Shown: positions 42,522 through 49,003 of the stretch, one piece after another
How the letters are laid out: each line of letters begins with the position of its first letter
How positions within the stretch are numbered: the first letter of the stretch is position 1
From: Bacteroidia bacterium
Lineage (GTDB): Bacteria; Bacteroidota; Bacteroidia; CAIKAF01
Direction of reading: 5' to 3'
Assembly (NCBI GenBank): GCA_016742095.1
Contig: JACVCJ010000005.1
Span: forward strand, 67,335 to 131,334
Length of the DNA: 64,000 bases
Made by a program: the position numbers and the translations under genes
The notes under the pieces: model-generated
The model's database searches: none
The model's input: the letters and a program-made list of their open reading frames with translations, nothing else
What the model was told of the DNA's origin: nothing

Positions 42522-42524
42522 ATT

Positions 42525-43136
42525 TTGAAAGAGCAGATTTTACAGAAGGCGGCGGCGCTTTTCAACCGGAACGGCGCCGAAACGGTATCGCTTCGTGCCA
42601 TTGCGGCGGAGCTGGGTATCAGCGACGGGCACCTGCGTTATTATTTCAAGACGAAGGAGGATATTCTCACCGCCCTGTTCGACCGCCTGGAGGGCTCCAT
42701 TTCTTCGCAGATACCGCCGGAGGAATTCCTGGTACATCCCGAGGCCCTCACCCTTTCCCTGTATGCCAGTTTCGATTTCCTGTACGAGTACCGGTTCTTT
42801 TTCCAGTGTTCGCCGGCCATGTACCGTAAGTACCCGGCCCTGGTGCAGCGCCTGCACACCCTGAAACGCGTGCGCGGCGAACAGATGCTGGCCGTGTTCG
42901 GGGTATTCCGCCGCAAAGGTCTGCTGGATCCCGCCACCACTACCCGGCAGCTGGAAATAGTATTTGAGCAGTTCTTTATTATCAGCGATAGTTTTATTAA
43001 GTATGTAAGCAACGGATTCTACGGTAATACCGAAGAAGAGGCGAAAGAAGCCTACCTGCAGATCACGCTCAGCCTGTTTATTCCCTACTGCACACCGCAT
43101 TACCGTGAAATATTCAGGAGTAAAACGGGCAGTTGA
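42525..43136 (+). CDS. TetR/AcrR-family transcriptional regulator
   Basis: The 203-residue product has an N-terminal TetR helix-turn-helix (about 7-55; KAAALFNRNGAETVSLRAIAAELGISDGHLRYYFKTKEDILTALF) and a helical ligand/dimer domain. The only good start is the TTG at 42525; the nearby ATG at 42513 hits a stop after two codons. The 18-base palindrome 4 bases upstream is its likely operator. Divergent from the zinc-ribbon/membrane pair, which is the obvious target. The effector is unknown. Confidence 0.92.
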   Translation: MKEQILQKAAALFNRNGAETVSLRAIAAELGISDGHLRYYFKTKEDILTALFDRLEGSISSQIPPEEFLVHPEALTLSLYASFDFLYEYRFFFQCSPAMYRKYPALVQRLHTLKRVRGEQMLAVFGVFRRKGLLDPATTTRQLEIVFEQFFIISDSFIKYVSNGFYGNTEEEAKEAYLQITLSLFIPYCTPHYREIFRSKTGS

Positions 43137-43418
43137 AAAGCAGAAAACGCTGTACATAAATGTGAAAAAATGTGATAATTTACATAGTCATCACACACGA
43201 GGACCTCTTTTTATTCCTTTTATTATCAGCGAATTTTAGAATAAGGATGGACGAAATCTCCTAAAATAGTATACACATCGGAAGATATTTTTCCGTTAAT
43301 CTCTTGCACGATAATAAAAAACGTGTTTTATTTGTCTTGTAAACAATCCTTATAGTGCCTCCCTGAAGTACCACCTATCCCATCGTTTCTTTTAGGAAGC
43401 ATCTTTAAGACCGTTTTA
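43137..43418. other. AT-rich gene-free segment upstream of a candidate small RNA
   Basis: About 280 bases after the TetR gene contain no convincing coding frame, hairpin or promoter box. The following bases hold the small-RNA candidate, so this part may be its upstream region or simply spacer. Confidence 0.5.
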
Positions 43419-43583
43419 TATCTCTGCACGTAAAAACCACGCATTCCCGCTCCGGACTGCCGGTGCCGTATACCTGTATTGTCTCTCCCCGGCAATACAG
43501 CCGAACTTGTTAATGGGTAAACCTTTCCGGTAAGGAAGGTTAAACGATGGATGAACCCCGGTGTAACAGCCGGGGTTTTTTGT
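43419..43583 (+). ncRNA. Candidate structured small RNA
   Basis: A box TATCTCTG (43419-43426, one change from TAnnTTTG) is followed by three hairpins: a short CCGG/CCGG stem near 43452-43463, the perfect 8-base CTGTATTG/CAATACAG stem (43474-43500, 11-nt loop) and AACCTTtCC/GGAAGGTT (43520-43541). A GC-rich terminator AACCCCGG/CCGGGGTT with a T-run closes it (43554-43583). The unit is about 150 nt and has only a six-codon frame inside. It does not match the sequence marks I know for RNase P, SRP or tmRNA. 6S RNA is possible but not shown. Confidence 0.55.
43554..43583 (+). terminator. Terminator of the small-RNA candidate
   Basis: AACCCCGG (43554-43561) and CCGGGGTT (43570-43577) pair perfectly around an 8-nt loop and are followed by a T-run. 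The nearest plus-strand gene ended 420 bases earlier. Confidence 0.85.
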
Positions 43584-43602
43584 TTTACACGCTGCCGGAC
43601 AT

Positions 43603-43634
43603 AAAAAAAAGAGGATCCGCGGGGACCCTCTTTT
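43603..43634 (-). terminator. Terminator of the exported-protein pair
   Basis: AAAAGAGGATCC (43607-43618) and GGGACCCTCTTTT (43622-43634) form a hairpin with one mismatch, and the minus strand continues into a T-run. Confidence 0.8.
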
Positions 43635-43654
43635 CAGCAGGAATATATTGTTCT

Positions 43655-44782
43655 TTATTGTTTTACGATGATCACCGTCATTACACCCTGTATGTAGTTG
43701 CCGGTGCCGCTTACGTTCACGTCAGCGGTACCGTTGCCGTCGCGCACGCGTACGTCGATGGTATGGGTACCCGGCGTAAGGCTGTAGCTTTTGCCGAAGG
43801 ACCAGTTATCGAACATATTGCCCAGCCCTTGGGTATTGGCGGAAACTACGAGCTGGGTGCTTCCGGCGCCCATAATGGCTCCGTCCACGTGTATAGCAAA
43901 ATCGGCCACCCCGTATGCCGTACCGGTACCTACGGTCTGCAGTCCGCCGTTGGTGTGCACATATACTTTGGCATTGGCCGGTACGGTAATGCTTTGTGAA
44001 AGTCCGGGTATCACCACGTACGAGGTGCTGGCGGCGGTGAGCGTTACCTGGCCGGTGCCGTAGGAATCGGTAATGTTCTGGCCGCTGGTGGAAGAAGGAA
44101 TGGACGAGCAGGTCCAGCTGCTACCGTTGAAAACAGGTATCTGGTTGGCCCCGCAGGAGAGGCTGCCCAGTACATCGTCGTCGCCGTCGAGCAGGTAGGA
44201 GGGAATATTGTTGATGTTGCTCCAGTTAAGGCTGCCGCCCCCGCTCATATTGCCGCATACCCAGGTGCTGCCGTTGAATACGGCTACCTGGTTGGGTCCG
44301 CAGCTCAGAGAGGCCAGTACGTCGCCGTCGCCGTCGGCAATGCCGGGAGGAATGTTCGAAATGGACGACCAGTCTACATTGCTTACCGAAGCCGCGCTGA
44401 GCGCATAGGGTACCGAAAGCAGCTGCGAGGTGCCCAGCAGGCTGTAGGACGTGCCGCCCGAAGCATCCATTTCCGTTTTTATAAAATGTACGTTGCCGCC
44501 CCAGTTGATGGCCGAAAAACTACCGGATACCAGTGTTCCCCCGCCGATCTGTACGTTAAAGATGCCGTTGCCGTTGCTGGTTACCGTATGGGTTTCGCTG
44601 TACATAACGGTGCCGTTGACCCCGCCGCTGAGTATGCTGATGCGGAGGCCCAGCGCCTGGTTGATGAGGGCCGAACCGCTGGCCGTGCGTGCTACGCCCT
44701 GGTAATTGAAGCGCTGCGGAGCCTGGGCAAAAAGTGAATAAGCAAGAATAAGGGAGAAAACAGTAGTGAGCAGTTTTTTCAT
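43655..44782 (-). CDS. Exported tail-fibre-like or collagen-like repeat protein
   Basis: The 375-residue product has a signal peptide (VFSLILAYSLFAQ) and an N-terminal domain (about 20-130; FNYQGVARTASGSALINQALGLRISIL, SVPYALSAASVSNV) seen in many Bacteroidota surface proteins that carry phage-tail-like repeats. Repeat units follow with the core CGPNQVAVFNGSTWVC and CGANQIPVFNGSSWTC (two copies, 140-215). A beta-sandwich C-terminal domain closes it. No T9SS tail is seen. It is downstream of the small T9SS protein by 6 bases, so the pair shares a transcript. Confidence 0.8.
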   Translation of the reverse strand: MKKLLTTVFSLILAYSLFAQAPQRFNYQGVARTASGSALINQALGLRISILSGGVNGTVMYSETHTVTSNGNGIFNVQIGGGTLVSGSFSAINWGGNVHFIKTEMDASGGTSYSLLGTSQLLSVPYALSAASVSNVDWSSISNIPPGIADGDGDVLASLSCGPNQVAVFNGSTWVCGNMSGGGSLNWSNINNIPSYLLDGDDDVLGSLSCGANQIPVFNGSSWTCSSIPSSTSGQNITDSYGTGQVTLTAASTSYVVIPGLSQSITVPANAKVYVHTNGGLQTVGTGTAYGVADFAIHVDGAIMGAGSTQLVVSANTQGLGNMFDNWSFGKSYSLTPGTHTIDVRVRDGNGTADVNVSGTGNYIQGVMTVIIVKQ

Positions 44783-44788
44783 AGGATC

Positions 44789-45268
44789 TTAGTGTGTTTT
44801 TAGAATCTGGTATGTTTTGTGCAGAGAGCCGTTCAGGGAACGGACGTTTAAGAAATAGCTCCCGGGAGCCAGCTGTTCGAGACTGAGCTGGAAGCTGTGG
44901 GCCGAGCGGCTGCTGAGTACCTGTTTGCCGCTGAGATCGACAATGCTGAACTGCAGCATTTCGTTCTGGGATTCAAACTGTACGTTCAGTACGCCGGAAG
45001 TGGGATTGGGGAATACAGACAGGGCCCAGTCGGGGCTCAGGTCCTCCAGTCCGGTGATCTTGAGTTCGGGCTGATGAAAACCCTGTGTGAGGACTGCGTT
45101 TCCATTGCTTTCGGTTTCCGTAACTACTTCGCCCAGGGTCCATTCCAGCTGCATCTGCCCGTTCTGGAACTGTTGCCCCGAAGTGGCGATCACTTCCGGA
45201 CTGACCGACTGTGCGTACGTAATTGCAGAAAATGCAGCCATGGAAATGGTTACATACATTTTCTTCAT
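44789..45268 (-). CDS. Small T9SS-secreted protein
   Basis: The 159-residue product has a signal peptide (ISMAAFSAITYAQ) and a short N-terminal domain. A type A T9SS sorting domain makes up most of the protein (about 78-159; WALSVFPNPTSGVLNVQF, FSIVDLSGKQVLSSR, LAPGSYFLNVRSLNG). It is the first gene of a two-gene unit with the repeat protein 6 bases downstream. Such tiny sorting-domain proteins next to repeat proteins are common in Bacteroidota; the division of labour is unknown. Confidence 0.85.
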   Translation of the reverse strand: MKKMYVTISMAAFSAITYAQSVSPEVIATSGQQFQNGQMQLEWTLGEVVTETESNGNAVLTQGFHQPELKITGLEDLSPDWALSVFPNPTSGVLNVQFESQNEMLQFSIVDLSGKQVLSSRSAHSFQLSLEQLAPGSYFLNVRSLNGSLHKTYQILKTH

Positions 45269-45289
45269 TTTGTTGTTTAGTTAATCTCT

Positions 45290-45320
45290 CAAAGTTATCG
45301 AAATGTAAAGGAATTGCAAA
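45290..45320 (-). promoter_or_regulatory. Promoter of the small T9SS/repeat-protein pair
   Basis: Minus-strand TTTG (45317-45320), a 19-nt spacer and TAACTTTG (45290-45297) match the consensus, 21 nt before the ATG at 45268. Confidence 0.7.
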
Positions 45321-45404
45321 TAAAAGACACCACTGTAAAAGGCTCCGGAACAGGCGTTTTTAGAACGGACCGGCAGTATTCTTCCGGAAATCCGATCATA
45401 AAGC

Positions 45405-45412
45405 TATTTTTG
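45405..45412 (+). promoter_or_regulatory. -7 box for the mannosyltransferase-like gene
   Basis: TATTTTTG lies 13 nt before the ATG at 45426 and matches TAnnTTTG. Confidence 0.5.
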
Positions 45413-45425
45413 TAGAACATCGTCC

Positions 45426-46919
45426 ATGAAAAATACGCCTTTTTATACGCTGATAGTTTGCACGGCCTGCCTGGTGTACGTGCTTACGGCCTTTTTCAGT
45501 TCGGGCTATTACCATGCCGATGAACAATACCAGATCATCGAGTTTGCCGGGTATAAACTGGGCACGCACCAGCCGCATGAACTGGCCTGGGAGTTCAGGG
45601 AACGCATCCGACCCTCGCTGCAGCCGGTGCTGGCCTCGGGTGTACTGGCTACGCTTTCGGGCCTGGGGATCCGTGATGTATATACGCAGGCTTTTGTACT
45701 GCGCCTGCTTACCGCTTTATTTGCCCTGTTTACGGTACACCGTTTTGTACAGGCCACCCTGTACCTGGTGCGCCGCCGCAACCGCAGCCTGTATGCGGGT
45801 CTTTCGTTCCTGCTCTGGTTTTTGCCGGTACTGTACGTGCGTTTTTCGTCGGAGACCTGGTCGGGACTGACTTTCCTGCTGGCCCTGGGCATGCTGCTTT
45901 CCCGGAAGAAAGAGCAGAACTTTTTCGGCATCGGCGCTTTGCTGGGCCTCAGCTTCCTGTTTCGCTTCCAGTCGGCATTCATGAGCGGGGGACTGCTGCT
46001 CTGGATGCTTTTTATACAGCGTACCAAATGGCAGGACCTGCTGCGTACGGTAGGCGGCGGACTGGCCGTACTGTTGCCTGGACTCCTGAGCGACTACCTT
46101 TTTTACGGCACTTTTACCTGCACGTTCTGGAATTATTTCCACGCCAATATTGTAAAAGATGTGGCTTCCGAATACGGCGTATCGCCCTGGTTCTATTACC
46201 TGGAAAGTATCATCAATTACCCTACGCACTTTTTTGGTATATGCATCCTGCTGGCTTTTGTAACGCTTCTCGTACGCGATCCGAAGAACGTATTGTTGTG
46301 GGTAATGGTTCCCTTTATCGTACTGCATTCCTTTATACCGCATAAAGAAGAACGTTTCCTTTTCCCGCTGGCCGGTATGGTGCCGCTTTTACTGGTACTG
46401 GCCTGGCAGCAGTGGCAGGGAATACGGCTGCCGTCCCTGTGGCAGAAAGGAATGCGTGTGGCAGGCATTGTCATTTTTAGTATACTCTTTATTGTGAATG
46501 CCACGGGGCTGGCCGCCATGATGCTGAAGCCGGCCGGTCTGGGCCGCATGAAAGTAAGTGCGTATATACAACGGCATTACCCGGAGCAGGACATTCACCT
46601 GGTGTTTTGCAGCTGGAGTAATCCTTACACACCCTGGTCCCTGGAGGCAAAATTCTACCGCAATCCACAGGTAAAGGCCACGGAGATCAGCACACTGGCA
46701 GAACTGGATACCCTGCAGCTGAAACGGGCGCCTGTGCAGCTGGTAGTGGCCAGGAAGGAAGATATCGCCTACAACAACGGCGCGGCGGCGCTGCAACGTA
46801 ATGGATATACTAAAAAAATGCAGAGCGTCCCGCAGTGGATCGTCTGCATCAACAGCCGGCTTAAGCTGCTGGACAACAAGCAGGTGCTGGAGCTTTACGC
46901 CCGTGAGCCCGAACGCTGA
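45426..46919 (+). CDS. Membrane mannosyltransferase-like protein (GT22/ALG9-PIGB type)
   Basis: The 497-residue product has about ten to twelve membrane helices and the GT-C first-loop acidic motif YYHADEQYQIIEFAGYKLG. The late HKEERFLFPLAGMVPLLLVLAW block matches the signature of the ALG9/PIG-B/GPI mannosyltransferase family. These enzymes use polyprenyl-phosphate mannose outside the inner membrane. In Bacteroidota the acceptor may be a lipid-linked or surface glycan; the donor is likely a polyprenyl sugar. Single gene, with a -7 box 13 nt before the ATG. Confidence 0.87.
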   Translation: MKNTPFYTLIVCTACLVYVLTAFFSSGYYHADEQYQIIEFAGYKLGTHQPHELAWEFRERIRPSLQPVLASGVLATLSGLGIRDVYTQAFVLRLLTALFALFTVHRFVQATLYLVRRRNRSLYAGLSFLLWFLPVLYVRFSSETWSGLTFLLALGMLLSRKKEQNFFGIGALLGLSFLFRFQSAFMSGGLLLWMLFIQRTKWQDLLRTVGGGLAVLLPGLLSDYLFYGTFTCTFWNYFHANIVKDVASEYGVSPWFYYLESIINYPTHFFGICILLAFVTLLVRDPKNVLLWVMVPFIVLHSFIPHKEERFLFPLAGMVPLLLVLAWQQWQGIRLPSLWQKGMRVAGIVIFSILFIVNATGLAAMMLKPAGLGRMKVSAYIQRHYPEQDIHLVFCSWSNPYTPWSLEAKFYRNPQVKATEISTLAELDTLQLKRAPVQLVVARKEDIAYNNGAAALQRNGYTKKMQSVPQWIVCINSRLKLLDNKQVLELYAREPER

Positions 46920-46940
46920 GAGCGTATATATATGTAATCG

Positions 46941-46948
46941 TATCTTTG
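46941..46948 (+). promoter_or_regulatory. -7 box for the MscS-family gene
   Basis: TATCTTTG matches TAnnTTTG, 25 nt before the ATG at 46974. Confidence 0.55.
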
Positions 46949-46973
46949 TACCGCAAAACGAAAAACGCGAGCT

Positions 46974-48287
46974 ATGAAAATGAAAATCCATCAGCAGATC
47001 CATGACTGGTCTTACCATTTTCTGCTGGACGCCGGTGTTTCGCACGAACTGGCACCTTACCTGAACGTACTGATCCTGGCGGCTTCTGCCCTGCTGAGCA
47101 TGTGGCTGCTGGCCATTATTTCGAGAACGGTGGCCAATTTTGTTTTCGGACAGATCGCCGGCAAGACCCGCACCCAGCTCGACAATTACCTGCTCAACAA
47201 CAAGGTGATCACCTATCTCTCGCGCCTGGTGCCCTTCCTGTTCATTGTAAACGTATTGCCGGTCATCTTCACGCGTTTTCCCGAGTACCAGGGCCCGGTA
47301 AAACATCTTACAGACATCTACCTGGTGCTGTGGATGGTATGGATCTTTAAGGCGATACTCAACAGTATACGCGATTACCTGAAGACCAAGGACGCTTACC
47401 GCGATAAACCGCTCGACAGCTTTGTACAGGTACTGGTGATCCTGGCCTGGCTGGTGGCTGCGGTGGTACTGTTCTCCATTCTTACGGGCAAATCGGTGAC
47501 CACCTTTCTCACGGCCATGGGGGCGGCTTCGGCCATTATCCTGCTTATTTTCAAGGATACGATACTGGGTTTTGTGGCCAGTATACAGGTTTCGGCCAAT
47601 GATATGGTGCGCATCGGCGACTGGATCACAATGGAAAAGTACGGCGCCGACGGCGATGTGGTAGAAATTAACCTGGCCACGGTCAAGGTGCAGAATTTCG
47701 ACAAGACCATCACGACCATTCCCACCTATTACCTTATTTCGGACTCATTCAAGAACTGGCGCGGGATGCAGCAGGCGGGCGGCCGTCGTATCAAACGCTC
47801 GGTGAAGATCAAGGTATCGAGTATCCGTTACCTTACCGAAGAGGATATCGAAAAATTCAGCCGCATCAGTCTCATCAGCGAATACCTGAAAACGAAGGGC
47901 GCCGAACTGCGTGCCTACAACCAGATGATCAACGGGGACACGCGTCTGCCCATCAACGGACGACATTTTACCAATATCGGGGTGTACCGCAAATACATCG
48001 ATGCGTACATAAAAGCGAACGAACATCTGCACAAAGGGATGACGATGATGGCCCGTCAGCTGGAACCTTCGATCACGGGAATTCCGATCGAATTGTATGT
48101 TTTTACGAACGATGTACGCTGGGAGAACTACGAGCACATCATGGCTGACCTGTTCGATCACCTGCTGGCGGCTGTATCGTATTTCGATCTGGAAGTATTT
48201 GAAATGCCGAATTCCGGCGATGTGCGGCACCTGGCGGGTTCTGTGCGGCCGTCTGACCTTGGGGGCGGAGCGGTCTCCGGGGAATGA
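46974..48287 (+). CDS. MscS-family mechanosensitive channel
   Basis: The 437-residue product has about five N-terminal membrane helices (LNVLILAASALLSMWLLAIIS, FLFIVNVLPVIF and onward). The MscS pore and beta domain come next (TTFLTAMGAASAIILLIFKDTILGFVASIQVSANDMVRIGDWITM; NFDKTITTIPTYYLISDSFKNWRGM) and a large cytosolic C-domain follows. It resembles the YbdG/MscM-type channels that open under osmotic stress and release solutes. The gene is single. Confidence 0.95.
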   Translation: MKMKIHQQIHDWSYHFLLDAGVSHELAPYLNVLILAASALLSMWLLAIISRTVANFVFGQIAGKTRTQLDNYLLNNKVITYLSRLVPFLFIVNVLPVIFTRFPEYQGPVKHLTDIYLVLWMVWIFKAILNSIRDYLKTKDAYRDKPLDSFVQVLVILAWLVAAVVLFSILTGKSVTTFLTAMGAASAIILLIFKDTILGFVASIQVSANDMVRIGDWITMEKYGADGDVVEINLATVKVQNFDKTITTIPTYYLISDSFKNWRGMQQAGGRRIKRSVKIKVSSIRYLTEEDIEKFSRISLISEYLKTKGAELRAYNQMINGDTRLPINGRHFTNIGVYRKYIDAYIKANEHLHKGMTMMARQLEPSITGIPIELYVFTNDVRWENYEHIMADLFDHLLAAVSYFDLEVFEMPNSGDVRHLAGSVRPSDLGGGAVSGE

Positions 48288-48365
48288 TATTAGATGTACC
48301 ACTAAAAATGTAAGAGGAGCGGGAGAGCTGTTTCCCGGCTTTTTGCCGTATTTTCAAGTTTAGCT
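48288..48365. other. Gene-free spacer after the MscS gene
   Basis: About 80 bases after the channel gene hold no gene. The remainder of the gap to 48609 is described by the peptide-gene candidate, its terminator and promoter. Confidence 0.5.
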
Positions 48366-48397
48366 AAAAAAGGGCGGTGCCATTCCGGCAACCGCCC
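48366..48397 (-). terminator. Terminator on the minus strand downstream of the peptide gene
   Basis: GGGCGGTGCC (48372-48381) pairs with GGCAACCGCCC (48387-48397) with one bulge. On the minus strand a T-run follows, yet no long minus-strand gene lies upstream, which points to a short transcript. Confidence 0.75.
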
Positions 48398-48418
48398 CCC
48401 GTTTACCAACCCTTGTCT

Positions 48419-48475
48419 TTAATGTATTTCCAGGGCCTTCACCATGTAATTATTTACGATACAACGGCACCTCAT
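48419..48475 (-). CDS. Candidate 18-residue peptide
   Basis: The minus strand encodes MRCRCIVNNYMVKALEIH and a TAA stop between a good promoter (48525-48553) and a terminator (48366-48397), with a leader of about 45 nt. The peptide is basic and has two cysteines. No Shine-Dalgarno is seen, which is usual in Bacteroidota. It may be a leader peptide, a small regulator or a chance frame in a non-coding RNA. It is divergent from the XRE regulator at 48610. Confidence 0.35.
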   Translation of the reverse strand: MRCRCIVNNYMVKALEIH

Positions 48476-48524
48476 GTTGATGTATTGTTAACCGCTGCTA
48501 TGTGTATTGTTTAAAATAACAAAG

Positions 48525-48553
48525 CAAATGTAAAAAATTTATATTCAAACAAA
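48525..48553 (-). promoter_or_regulatory. Promoter for the candidate peptide or small RNA
   Basis: Minus-strand TTTG (48550-48553), a 17-nt spacer and TACATTTG (48525-48532) match the consensus. No other gene on this strand begins nearby. Confidence 0.55.
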
Positions 48554-48609
48554 AAATTAATACATCGAAACTTCATAAATTAAAATGCAACGTTGGTTAA
48601 TTTTACTTC

Positions 48610-48981
48610 ATGAAAGAAAAGATAGCGGACAAAATTCGGCTCTTCAGACTGTCGAAGAACTACAGTCAGCAGAATATGGCAGACGAACTGGGCATTACCG
48701 TGGCTGCTTATTCCAATATTGAACGCGGTGTTACAGATATTACGGTAACGCGTCTTTTTCAGATCGCTGAGATCCTCGAGATGTCGGCGCTGCGTTTCCT
48801 GAGAGATGAAGGCCCTTATGTAATTACCGAAGATGAAAAACTGTACAACCCGATCGATCGTTCTTCGGGAGAGATCGTGCAGGTGATCCGCCAGTTGCAG
48901 CAGCAATTGTACGATCTTCAGAAGGAAGTGGATGCCCTGCGGCCCGAGATCAAGAAGCCGCGCCGCAAAAAACAGGCCTGA
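48610..48981 (+). CDS. XRE-family DNA-binding protein with C-terminal coiled coil
   Basis: The 123-residue product has an N-terminal XRE helix-turn-helix (about 6-66; KIRLFRLSKNYSQQNMADELGITVAAYSNIERGVTDITVTRLFQIAEILEMSALRFL), a short acidic linker and a C-terminal coiled coil (QVIRQLQQQLYDLQKEVDALRPEIKKPRRKK) ending in a basic tail. It is built like the protein at 41242, and the two are probably paralogues. It likely binds DNA as a dimer; its targets are unknown. It lies convergent to polA with 22 bases between stops. Confidence 0.87.
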   Translation: MKEKIADKIRLFRLSKNYSQQNMADELGITVAAYSNIERGVTDITVTRLFQIAEILEMSALRFLRDEGPYVITEDEKLYNPIDRSSGEIVQVIRQLQQQLYDLQKEVDALRPEIKKPRRKKQA

Positions 48982-49003
48982 TATACCGTTTACCGGCCCT
49001 GTT

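Noticed and set aside
43547-43999. 150-codon plus-strand frame starting in the small-RNA candidate
   Set aside because: It runs through two terminators and then antisense to an exported protein gene.
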